DNA from: Harmothoe impar
Lineage: Eukaryota > Annelida > Polychaeta > Phyllodocida > Polynoidae
Direction: 5' to 3'
DNA length: 64,000 nucleotides
NCBI GenBank assembly: GCA_947462335.1
Contig: OX381715.1
Span: 41,206,650 to 41,270,649, forward strand
Shown here: positions 52,600 through 62,385 of the stretch, piece after piece
Position numbering within the stretch: the first letter of the stretch is position 1
How the letters are laid out: the number at the start of each line of letters is the position of its first letter
Notes under the pieces: generated by a model
Seen by the model: only the letters and a program-made list of their open reading frames with translations
What the model was told of the DNA's origin: nothing
The model's database searches: none
Translations under genes and position numbers: made by a program

Positions 52600-53202
52600 A
52601 TGGCGGAAGCACAGGGATACGAGGAACTGGAGAAGGGAGTGCGGGGATCCAGCAAACAGATGGTGGACGAGCAGGTATCATTCCGAATGGCGGGGACGGC
52701 CCCAAGCGCTATCAACAGAGGGATAGAGCGGCGATACCGGAGATGCCACTCGGCTGAACAGCAGTGGACCATGGTATCCGAAGACTCCGCCTCAGAGGAG
52801 GAGGACAGCGGAGGGGAGGGGGATGACCCGGGCCAAAAACCAGTAAGGGGGACAAAGGAGGAGCGGGACCGGCGGAGCAGCTGGGCGCCAAGAAAAAGAA
52901 CGGAGAGGGAGAAGAGGAATAGGGACAGGCAGGAGAGGAGAAACTGGAGGGAGGAGGATCCCTGGACGCTGAGAGGGAACAACCTGCCCCAGAAGACATG
53001 GGAGATGATGCAGGAGCAATGGGCACATCAGTGCGGGGGGAGGGCATTGTTGATCTGGCTTCAGTCTCGGGGCGGGCCGGCGGGAGATGAAGGAAAAAAA
53101 GCAGACGACAGGGGGTTGCGATGGAGACAAGCCGGGGCAGCCAGACAGGGGGGCGCCAGACAACCAGCGAGTGGCGATGGCGGACCCTCAATCGCCACCT
53201 AG
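52600..53202 (+). CDS. LTR-element first ORF, gag-like candidate
   Basis: 200 codons from ATG, 69 bp after the LTR. It begins MAEAQGYEELEKGVRG, has an acidic patch (SEDSASEEEDSGGEGDD), then a strongly basic Arg/Lys stretch (RKRTEREKRNRDRQERRNWRE) and a Trp-containing segment. Position and charge suggest the N-terminus of a gag-like protein. No conserved domain recognised. Confidence 0.5.
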   Translation: MAEAQGYEELEKGVRGSSKQMVDEQVSFRMAGTAPSAINRGIERRYRRCHSAEQQWTMVSEDSASEEEDSGGEGDDPGQKPVRGTKEERDRRSSWAPRKRTEREKRNRDRQERRNWREEDPWTLRGNNLPQKTWEMMQEQWAHQCGGRALLIWLQSRGGPAGDEGKKADDRGLRWRQAGAARQGGARQPASGDGGPSIAT

Positions 53203-53265
53203 ACCCTCCGCCGACGCGGAAGGCGCGCCACAGCCAGGGGAGGGACAGCCCATGGTCCAGCGGAT

Positions 53266-53670
53266 GACAATTGGCTATTCGTCTCGTGTCCTGGATTGGA
53301 ATGCCTGGCTTGCAGGCCCCCGCTCGTCATATATAGCCTGGATACGCTAACAGGCGGGACAGAGGGGGCTGGGGGCAAGCAGAGTACAAGAGAGCAGGGT
53401 TGACATCGGGAGCAAGAGGAGACGTATCCCACCACCACTCATGTAGCCCAGATAGGAGGAGGGAAAGGCCATGGGAGCGAGGCCGGTGGAGACAGGAGAC
53501 GGCTTTGGAACAGCGGAGACAGTTGCCACGCTGACAACCGGAGAGGGTTGGAACGGGGAAGGGGGAGGCGCCACGGCAAACCACCACGCCGGCAGAGCCG
53601 AGGCTATATATGACAAGCAGGGGCCTGCCAGCCAGGCATTCCGATCCAGGACACAAGACAAATAGCATCG
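53266..53670. repeat. ~80-bp imperfect inverted repeat in LTR-element interior
   Basis: 53275-53345 (GTGTCCTGGATTGGAATGCC, TGCAGGCCCC, GTCATATATAGCCT) is complementary to about 53595-53665 with several mismatches; the spacer is about 250 bp. Confidence 0.8.
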
Positions 53671-53704
53671 AAAGACTTCAGACAATAAGAGTGGAAGACG
53701 TACA

Positions 53705-53950
53705 GGACGACATGGTTGCCACCAAGGAGCCAAGAAGCCGCACATATGCGAGACCTGTAAGATGAACGGGGAGGATTCAAAGACGTATAAGTTTAAGAGG
53801 AAGGATGGATTACAGCGTCACATCTCCACCAAGCACTTGACAACACAGGTCCATTTCGCCTGCCCAATGAACTGCGGCGTGACAATGCCTGTATTCCCCA
53901 AGCTGGAGTTAAGGAACCATGTCAAGGCAAAGCGCGAGCCTCCCGGATGA
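53705..53950 (+). CDS. C2H2-like zinc-finger pair (partial ORF)
   Basis: The open frame reads HICETCKMNGED...KFKRKDGLQRHISTKH, a Cys2-His2 finger with a long loop (C-x2-C ... H-x4-H). HFACPMNCGV...LRNHVKAK follows, resembling a second CC/H unit. ATG at 53762 lies after the first Cys pair, so translation likely starts upstream or in an adjoining frame. Could bind nucleic acid as a nucleocapsid substitute. Confidence 0.55.
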   Translation, partial: GRHGCHQGAKKPHICETCKMNGEDSKTYKFKRKDGLQRHISTKHLTTQVHFACPMNCGVTMPVFPKLELRNHVKAKREPPG

Positions 53951-54359
53951 CTGGGAGCCGCAGCTGCCGGTGGACGTGAATGTGAGAACGCCACAGCAGC
54001 GGATGAAGCCACCTGTTGCACCGTCCCCAGCTACCTCTCACCTCTCCATGCCTGGGTACTCCATCGGGGAGGAGGAGGAGAGCGAGGAGGAAGTCAAGGA
54101 GCCGCCCATGAAAAAGAAGCGGGGGGCGAAGGAGGGTGAGGCAGGGACGTCAACAGAGACCGCCCAAGAGAAACCCAAGAGGAGGAAGTCACTGCGGCGG
54201 GGTGATCTTGAAGCTGAAGACGCCGGCGAAGAAAAAAAAAGCATGCTGAAAAAGGTGAAAATCGTAGTGCCCCGGGAGGAGAGCGAGCTGGCAGTGGCAG
54301 CCTTAACGGTGAGCCTGTCTTGCAGCAAGACGGGAGGAAAGAAGAGGAAGAAGGGTTGA
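53919..54359 (+). CDS. charged low-complexity ORF of LTR element
   Basis: 146 codons, ATG overlapping the zinc-finger ORF by 32 bp in another frame. It has Glu-rich EEEESEEEV, a basic KKKRGAK cluster and KRRKSLRRGD, both possible nuclear localisation signals. It ends in a Lys run. Unknown function. Confidence 0.4.
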   Translation: MSRQSASLPDDWEPQLPVDVNVRTPQQRMKPPVAPSPATSHLSMPGYSIGEEEESEEEVKEPPMKKKRGAKEGEAGTSTETAQEKPKRRKSLRRGDLEAEDAGEEKKSMLKKVKIVVPREESELAVAALTVSLSCSKTGGKKRKKG

Positions 54360-55053
54360 GCCGCCGTACGGTGGTCTCTCAGACAGTAAGTCAGGGACCA
54401 AGGCTGACGGAGGCAAAAAAGAAGGTGGAAGGGGCGGCGGTGGCCACTAAGGAGGAGGAGAAGACAAAGGCTGGGCATAAGAAGCATAAACAAGAGAGCA
54501 CAGACTCTACGAAGAGAGTAAAGAACGAAGAAGGTGGGAAAAAAGGAGAAGAGCAAACCGATGGAAAGAAAGGAGGAGGCCGCGAAAAAGGGGCCGGAGG
54601 AGAAGGAGGAGGAGGTTGTGACTCTGGCGCCACCCGCTGGGAAGCAGGAGGAGGTCATGAAGCCGGCGGAGGAGTCGACTGTAAAACCAACAGGGAGCAA
54701 GCCGCCACCGCCGCCTGGACCGGCAACAGGCACAGGGGGCAGGGGGCTCGGGGGGACCGATGCCAGGCATCTCGGAGGGAATCAGCCCGGAGAAGAGGCT
54801 CCAGCAAATGGAGGAGGCGAACCGGCGGCTGAACGAACAACTTGCCATCCTCACCAGGCTGGCAGGGAAGGGGGAGACAGTGGCGCAGATGACAGCCCAG
54901 CTGGCCATGTCGGCATTACAAGGGGAGCCCTTTGACCCACTGGCCCTAGGACCGGGGTTTGAGGAAGAGCTCCTGAAAAGACAAGGGGAGGGGCTGGTGT
55001 TGCATCAGGGGCTAGATTATGGGTGGACTATGACACGCCGGGGGGAAGAGTAG
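54320..55053 (+). CDS. lysine/glutamate-rich and coiled-coil ORFs of LTR element
   Basis: Overlapping frames cover this part (54320-54832, 54534-54935, 54760-55053). The last contains a heptad-like segment (PEKRLQQMEEANRRLNEQLAIL) followed by MTAQLAMSALQGEPFDPL and FEEELLKRQGE. Coding potential in three frames over purine-rich DNA makes the true frame uncertain; frameshifts are likely. Confidence 0.35.
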
Positions 55054-55198
55054 CGGTGAAGTCGCCCGCTCACGTGTAGGACGGCCTGGAGGACCAGCTG
55101 AACACCCCGGCTACCCCGAGGACGCCGGGATGGAATCTGGACGAGGGGGCGGATGAGGTGGAGAAGGACGGGGAGATAACGCTGAACCAGAGGAAGCG

Positions 55199-56187
55199 GT
55201 GGAGGAGGAGGAGGAGAAAGACGAACCGGCTGTACCCGTCAGCAACCTGACGTCCGAGGGCGAGAAGGGGGAGGAAAGTGAAGACAGTGGGACATCCGAC
55301 TCGGAAGACGACTCCGGCAGCACTTCCAGCGGCTCCTCGTCCTCCTCTTCCTCATCCTCATCTTCCTCCGGGGAGGAGGATGAGCCAATGGTAACCAGGA
55401 AAAGACAGTTGAAAGACGCATAAGAGGCCGAAAAGGCAGCGTTAATGCAACGAGAGGCGGCGAAGGAATCAAAAGGGAAGGGGAGGGGGAAGAGCTCGGA
55501 GAGACAGAGACAGCTCCTTGAGCAGAAGAGCCCGGCGGACGAGTTCAACGCACGGCAGCGGAGAAGGCTCTGAAGAGGGAGGCAAGGGAGAAGGAGGAGA
55601 CTGCGAAGGAGGAGACGCCAGTGGAGGATAAGGAGGTAGAGGGAAAGGACATAGCCAATACCTCCCTGGATAACTCTGCCAACTCTGGCGTCTCCGCCGC
55701 GTCCAACACCTCCGCGGCCTCCGCCGTAGCCTCCACCGAGTCCAACGCTGTGGGGAGTTCATCTACCCAGGACCCAACCGAACCGGTGGAACCGGTGGGA
55801 CCAGTTAACACTAGTGTGTCGCTGAGTACGGGCAAGGGATCGCCGGCAGGGAAGCAGGAGACAGAGGAAGGAATAAAGTCATGAACACAAACAATAATAG
55901 TGGGGGAGAACGGACTTGTCGTCAACTCTCCCCGGGGGGAGTATCTCCCAAAGGTGGAGGTGGAGGAGGGGGCGGGGCTGGACGCCAGAGTGATAGTGCC
56001 TCAAGAGGCCCTTGATAGGCAGACGTCGACTGTTCTAAGGGAGGGGGAGAGGCGACAGGAGGAGGTGGCGGGGCCGAGTACCCCGGCACTGAATAGGAGG
56101 AACACAGACTCAGTCCCGACCCAGCCAGAGGGGGAGAGGTTGGCGGCGATGCTCATGCCCTGGGACTCCCCTGGGAGCAAATGTTAG
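55199..56187 (+). CDS. acidic serine-rich ORFs of LTR element
   Basis: 55199-55423 encodes an acidic protein with a run of twelve serines between Glu/Asp blocks. 55621-55884 encodes a Ser/Ala/Val low-complexity piece. 55900-56187 encodes a Glu/Val-rich piece ending PWDSPGSKC. They lie in successive frames with short gaps and may be one degenerate ORF. No enzyme motifs. Confidence 0.35.
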
Positions 56188-56189
56188 GG

Positions 56190-57030
56190 GGAGGCGTTTG
56201 GCTTGGGGGTTACTATTATATAAATGTCACTATAATAGCCCACTGGTTACTACTAGTTACTTATAAGTGTACTTAAATAGGCCAAACTTGTTGCTAACTC
56301 GTCCAGGAACGGTACCAGCATAAACCACAGATAATATCAAGTTGCTATAAAAATAGATGGTTTATTGTGGTTTAGCTCTAAGGCTATCTCGTGAGATAAT
56401 CAGACAGATGACAAAATAATACAGTCAATAATATTAATAATCTCCCAGCACTTTAGCACACAGCTCTCAATAGTACAAACATATAGTAGTGGATATAGTT
56501 CCTGATCCGGCCACTATAGTTATCAGTCAATATAGTCCTAATAATAATAATAATTAATGATAATTATTATTATATATATCTCAGCACTTTAGCACACACC
56601 TCTCAATAGCACAGACATATAGTAGTGGATATAGTTCCTGATCCAGCCACTATAGTTACCAGTCAATAGTCCTAATAATAATAATATATATAATAATATA
56701 TATCTCAGCACTCAGCACACAGCTCCTAAAAAATGACACAGTACCTTCAGTCCAATAGCACAAACATATAGTGGTGGAGTTGACTCCTGATCCACCCACT
56801 ATAGTTACCACAGTCCAATATAGTCTCAGGTTCCTGGAGACATATATCTGGTGCTGGCCTGGACCATAACCTTCCTGGGTATACTGATGGTCAGGCTGGA
56901 GATGTGTCCTTCTTGGAGGCTGGAGTGGATGTCTCCTCTTGGGCATAAGACCTCCCCTCCAAGACCATACCCCCTGGGTGCCTGAGGTCTTGGAGGAGAT
57001 GTGTCCATGCTGCTGTCTGGTGCAGGGGTC
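56190..57030. repeat. AT-rich block with three ~125-bp tandem units
   Basis: Units with CTCAGCACTTTAGCACACA-CTC, CATATAGTAGTGGATATAGTTC and CCACTATAGTTA recur at about 56447, 56580 and 56703, separated by AAT/ATT microsatellite. AT content is far higher than in the GC-rich flanks, so this is probably a nested insertion in the LTR element. Confidence 0.7.
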
Positions 57031-57038
57031 CGAGACGG

Positions 57039-57875
57039 TTGGTGGAACTAGCAGCGGCGATTCGGGCTGGGCCCCTGAAAGGTGAGGAGCTGGAGGTTGT
57101 AAACGGGGGCCAGGTGTCGACGGCCCTGGTTACATTACCATCTGGGGAGGTTGAGGTGGTACAGACCACTAGGACACGCTACGCCATCCAGAGAGGGCGG
57201 CGGACGGAGCAGCCGGATGGGGTATCCTAAAGAAACACACGGTAAGCAGGACTTGTGGCTCGGTACCGGGGAAACCAGTACAGGTGGTAAGGAGGAAGGG
57301 GGAGGCGGATCTCGGGCCGGTGGGAGTCATCTTTGGTGGGAGACACTATAGCGACAACCAGAAATCGAGAGGGAGCTGTGGAAAGAACAGCGGGAGACGC
57401 CGGAGGGACCGGGAGGGTTCGGTAGTACAGCGAACTGGGGAACCCTGGTAAAACGTATGGCAGTCAGAAGAAAAGGGGGGAACCTTCTCCTTACTAAACG
57501 AGCGGTAACGATGGGTGCTGTTGATGTTGTTGCAGGGGGTCCGAGGCAACTGGACCGGCGGGGAGGCCGGAGGAGTCGGAGGATCAGAAGGGGTACGCCG
57601 GGGGAGGCGTAACGGGAAGACGAATGGCGGAGGAGGGTCGTCTGGACAAAGGGAGGAGAGGAGTAACGGCGGCATGCCAATGCCACGCCGGGGATGGTAC
57701 GAATCTATCTGGAGGACGATATGGCAGTGTGGACGAGAAGCGGCCTGATGCCGTGTAACGAAGGATTGACTGGCGGAGCAAGGCGAAGAGTAATTACGGC
57801 AGCATGCCCGACGCCATGCCGGGGATATTGTGATAATATGTGGAACTGTCTGATTGTGTACATAAGATTTAACTA
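57039..57875 (+). other. GC-rich interior of LTR element, coding uncertain
   Basis: Frames of 60-77 codons occur (57039-57230, 57151-57351, 57515-57748), Gly/Arg-rich in part. A GGGGTCCGAG-like motif recurs near 57026 and 57537. I cannot assign a product. Confidence 0.35.
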
Positions 57876-57903
57876 ATATGGGCCGGGGGAACTTAGTTTT
57901 TAA

Positions 57904-57917
57904 TTAATTGAGGAGAG
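57904..57917 (+). promoter_or_regulatory. candidate polypurine tract
   Basis: GAGGAGAG immediately precedes the 3' LTR start at 57918. Short, but positioned correctly for plus-strand priming. Confidence 0.5.
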
Positions 57918-58291
57918 TGTAGCGGTGATGGAAGGGGGGGCTGTGGGTTCACAGACCCCCTCCGCCGCCCCGGCGTGGGTTGTATATAAGTTAGTAATTA
58001 CTACGCCGGACGGGGGAGGAGAAGGCCTCTCCGACGCGGAGAAGTTAGAAACGGGGGCGTCAGCGAAGTTTGCCGGCGCCCAGGACGGAATGTCTCCGGC
58101 GTCGGAGAAACGTCATCAAGCTATATAAAGCAGGGGGGACGGAGGGTTCAGTCAGTATGGTTTGACGCTTGAAGCAGAGAGGATCTCCAACAAGACTTAG
58201 CTGGTGTGGCCAAGGCGTCCCAGGGCAACAAAGTATCTACGGTTCAACTGTACTTAGCGAGTTCTGTCTCCTTCCTAATTACGGCGGACGC

Positions 58292-58295
<4 letters not shown>
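57918..58295 (+). repeat. 3' LTR (378 bp)
   Basis: Divergent from the 5' LTR by scattered substitutions and a deletion of about 35 bp, so the insertion is old relative to the PLE at 31-37 kb. Confidence 0.9.
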
Positions 58296-58326
<31 letters not shown>

Positions 58327-58365
58327 GTAGCGTCCCCTGTAATTTGGAAGGAGACAGAACTCGTT
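58327..58365 (-). repeat. inverted LTR-end fragment beyond a TA microsatellite
   Basis: GTAGCGTCCCCTGTAATTTG and GGAGACAGAACTCGTTAC are the reverse complement of the LTR 3' terminus. It lies about 30 bp beyond the 3' LTR across a TA repeat (58296-58326), so two LTR ends face each other. Confidence 0.8.
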
Positions 58366-61300
58366 ACACACACAATGATTAAAATATATTTTTTATATTA
58401 CAGCTTCAATAGTAATTTATGTGCAGATCTTATTACACTGATGCTCAATCTATTCGTCTAGACCAGCATGTTACTAACCCCACCTGCAGCCTTCTCAGCC
58501 AAATCAAATAAGCTAAATCTAATCTATTTGCAACTTGATATCACTCTGTTGGATTAACAAACATGTTCACTTTTTAACACTGCAATTTAACTTTCACATT
58601 GGCCTTTTTTCAGTTTTTATATAATTTTCTCGTAGTCTATGCATAAATTTGACAGCAGCTCTCAACAACATATCATTCCCATAATTCTCCAAAGAGACAT
58701 TTCTGTTCGGAAAGTAGTGTTTATCATGCGCACATGATGCCACACTGTGCAGTTCACATTGGTCCTGTCGGAGTGATAAGGATTTCCCATCAGACTCCAA
58801 GTCTTCTACCAAGGCAAAATGAAGAAATATTCTCCTGACCCATCAACAGATCATTACTTTGAATGATTAGTTTCCCACAGAGCCTAATGGGATATCTTGC
58901 ACCTTCAGGGGCAGCTTCACTTTGCCCTTTTGCCAGCATGATGCCTGCAAGAAGCTACATTGTTGTATCATGCTCACCCTATGAGTTTTATTATCAAAGG
59001 TCAGAGTCAAAATCATATTGAATGCAGCAGTGGTATGTTACCTGCCAGCGCTGTGTTGGTGCATCTTGACTACAAATAAACACAGGCAATACAGGTCCTG
59101 TCAGCATTACCGGTCCTCTTATAAGCCCTGGCTGGTTGTTGGACATCAATTTAGTTGATTGGCAATCCGAAAAATAAACTTCTAATTACTGTATATATCA
59201 CCTAAATCATGTTTTGAAGATTTTTCCTTTTGCAAATGTTAATGGAAAAATATGATCAATGGGTATGTTTGTTGCCTCATTAAAACTTATACTGCCGAAA
59301 TTAATGGGCTAAAGGAAGTATGCCTATTCCCCCCTTTTGTGTCTCCCTTATCTCTTATTTATTAAAATGTTGATATACGCACCAGGAGCCTAGATTATCT
59401 TACCTATTCGGTCAATAGCTAAAAGAAAAAACAAACAAAAAAAAACACGCTCTCGTCATATTCCCCAGAGCTTGGTGATGAGAAAAAATTAATGTTATTT
59501 CTTTGGCGTGGCTTTAAGTCATTTCTAGGCTCGTATCTCTACCACATTCTGCTGGTCCTATCAAACCCAGCTTTCAGCAGGTGTATCTGGAATTGAGTTT
59601 GAGATTTTTTAGTTTCAGTCACATCAAACATCTCCTAGTTGATATATCTATAGTTGTACGCTATTTTTATCTGAAAGTTAAACTTTAATGTAAACTTTCT
59701 GATTCTGCTGAATCCGATGATTTTCAAGTTAAGGACTGTCTGCCCTATTCCATATAAGCTGATAAGGGCTAGGTAATCATCTAAAGACAGGGGGTGGTGG
59801 GGGCAAAATAGTTTAACCCCTTGTAGGAGGAGGGACTAATAAAGATATCATCACCTGGTTGCTAAAAAAGGATAACTCCCTACGGTTGATTAATTTTAGA
59901 TCACACACCCCCTTTTATAATCTCACATCTCAAACCAGAGACTACACATCACAGCCTTTCCCTTCGGGTGGCCCCATAATTCTTCTTATGCCCATGTATA
60001 GGGATCTGCCCCTAAAGGTTACTGGTCGTAGGGGCCATCCTTTTCGTATTGAGATAAGGTTGAGCCGTGCTCTTTCACTCAAATCTAAAATATTCTTATA
60101 AAAAGAAAGTTTCTTTTACCCTATTTCAAGTACCCAGCAGCAAGGACCAGTCGGAAGGCTTGTCTCTTGAGATAAGGGCAGAACGTGCTTGGAGAGAAGG
60201 TAATTCCTGTGCAAGAATACTAGGCATTGACGGCTATGTCTTTTGATGAAGTGATTTTCAATGTTGACAGCAAAATTGATATAGATAATATTTTGTGTGT
60301 TTAAGTGGTTTTTTTGTGGGTTTTTTTTTGGGGGGGGATGACCCTTGTCACCTTCTGTAGTATCTGTATACCATGATGGCAGATGAACGTAATAGCTCCT
60401 ACACACAGAAAAGTAAAGGAGTCGCCACTACTCTGACTGTCACAGTTTGTCTCCCAGTTTGTCAACAGCAGTTGACCCATCAAAAAAAGGGAGTCAAAAT
60501 CGAATTCATGAGTACATGCAGGTCAGGTGGATTGTGTATTTATGTCAGGGTAGCATGGAGGCAGCAGGTGTACATAATCAGTGAGCAGGCCAGGTGAGGC
60601 CTGTGAGAGAAGTAAGTAGGTCAGCTCAAGGTTATTGCCCAATACAGGTCAATAACAAGACATGTTTTAATGTCCACCACTTCCCCCTGTGTGAAAGGGC
60701 TTAGTTATATCTGTCTCACACTACATTTTACAGACCATTGGCCATACACATAATATTATTTGATGCTGGTAACAGATCTATATGAAGTAGTAAGCAGTGC
60801 CACACATTATATCTCACACATGATGAATGTATTGTATAGTTTGTCATCACATTTGATTCAGGTAAGTTAACTGGGAAGCTTATCCATTGACATCCCTTAA
60901 CCACACTATTTAGACGTAGTGGACCTTTCTATAAAAAATCAAAACTGTGTTGCATGTAATGATTATCTAAAGTAGAGATAGTGGCTCTGCCTTGTGGTTG
61001 CCACTGGCACCAAAATAATCTTGGTTGCCCTACTAGGTGGTTTCATATGCAACTACTATCAGAGTCAACACATTTCTTATTTGACTCTTCATGAAGGGTC
61101 AAACTACAAATGACTCTCCTGTGGGCAGAGTCAACTGCACTATAATTGACAGGGTTCTAAGTCATCATCTTTGACAAAGTAGGCAAAGATCAGTGGAGAA
61201 TTATTGAACACAATTGTATCAAAGTCCCAATCTAATCGGACAGCAGCCCAGACCACAATACAACAATGCCACTTCTATATTTATCATAATTTCTTAGTAA

Positions 61301-61419
61301 ACTTAAAAACCCTGATGGCCGAAATCACTTTTACATAAGATAGGGAGGGGTCGCAACAGCACTTTTGCGTTGTCTTATGCTTGAGGCAAACCTTGTAGGA
61401 TAAACAGACACTTATTATT
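58366..61419. other. no recognised gene
   Basis: Short frames (60-96 codons) without motifs. A poly-T/poly-G tract is at 60308-60340. A small imperfect palindrome TTGACTCTTCATGAAGGGTCAA near 61078 recalls the inverted repeat at 42057-42143. Confidence 0.55.
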
Positions 61420-61429
61420 CTTTCCCTTT

Positions 61430-62385
61430 TGTTCAACATGGGAGAAGAGTTTCGTACAGACTATGGCCGCCTGGACGAAATTCGTAGCTGCACCACAAGC
61501 CAACCTGTTGGCTCTGACAGCCAGCGCCCCACCAACCATGCAAGCCAAAATATTTGAAGCATTAGGTGTTAACCTGGCAAACAGTATCACCGTGGAAACT
61601 TCGGTAGATCGCCCAAATATTTTCTATTCAGCTTTCAGGGCGTCACCTGAGTTGGAGAATAACTTCAAATGGGTGGCTGACAAATTACGAGAAAAGGGCC
61701 GATTGTGTGCACAATACATCATATACTGCTGAAGTGTTCATGAGGGTTCTATCCTTTTTGAAGGTGAGATGGCGAAAGACATAGACATAGAGACTGTATC
61801 AGTGAAAGATCGCCTATATGCTATGTTCCACACGTCTGTAAGCAAAAAAGCAAAAAGAGCTTCATTGGCGCTACATTAGGAAAATCAGACAGCACTATGT
61901 GAGTCAACATGTACACTGTGGCATTCGGACTGGGTGTAGATGTCCCAGACATCACGGCTGTGCTACACTGGGGAGCAGCCAGAACTTTCGAAGGCTTTTT
62001 CCAGGAAAGTGGCCGTGCAGGCAGGAAAAGCGGTATAATCCCAAACGCCTACTCTATTGCCTATTATCAGGCAACTAACACTCACCTTGGTGCTACCATT
62101 ACATCGATGCGTGAGTATTTTTCGAATGAACAGACAACTTGCCGGCGGAAAAAGCTGGACAATCATTTCTCGCCAAACCACCCGCCAACATCCACCATCG
62201 AAAAGCACAACTGCTGCAATATTTGTCATGAGCAATGCAAGTGTGGCTTGTGCCCAGCCCTACTAGGTGTTCCGTTGGCTATTACAGACAGTCAACTGAG
62301 CAGCGCTGCCAGAAGAGCGGAACTGGGACTGTCTGGTACAAGGGAGGTGTCCACAGAAGAAAGAGATAACTTATTGACTTATTGA
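61430..62385 (+). pseudogene. RecQ-like DNA helicase fragment
   Basis: Starts with GEEFRTDYGRLDEIRS, matching the region after the DEAH box. After a frameshift near 61490 comes LLALTASAPPTMQAKIFEALG (motif III) and VDRPNIFYSAF. An in-frame stop falls near 61731. The next segment resembles helicase motif IV/V (DRLYAMFHTSVS). After another frameshift, 61909-62385 has VAFGLGVDVPDITAVLHWG and FFQESGRAGR (motifs V-VI), MREYF...CRRKKLDNHF (zinc-binding region) and CCNICHEQCKCGLC. Motifs I and II are absent. At least two frameshifts and a stop make it a pseudogene, with no introns evident. RecQ family DNA unwinding is the ancestral role. Confidence 0.88.

Larger units (their letters stand above)
52117..58295 (+). 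mobile_element. LTR retroelement lacking recognisable pol
   Basis: Flanking direct repeats 52117-52531 and 57918-58295 start TGTAGCGG and end CGCTACA/CGCTATA. A primer-binding-like TGGTGACAGCGG follows the 5' LTR, and purine-rich GAGGAGAG precedes the 3' LTR. Both outer flanks are ATAT-rich, compatible with a 5-bp duplication. The 5.4-kb interior has strand-asymmetric, purine-rich coding-like sequence but I find no protease, RT, RNase H or integrase motif in any frame. It is best described as a large non-autonomous LTR element. Confidence 0.85.

Noticed and set aside
59859..60101. 80-codon frame near 60 kb
   Set aside because: No domain, composition like random sequence.
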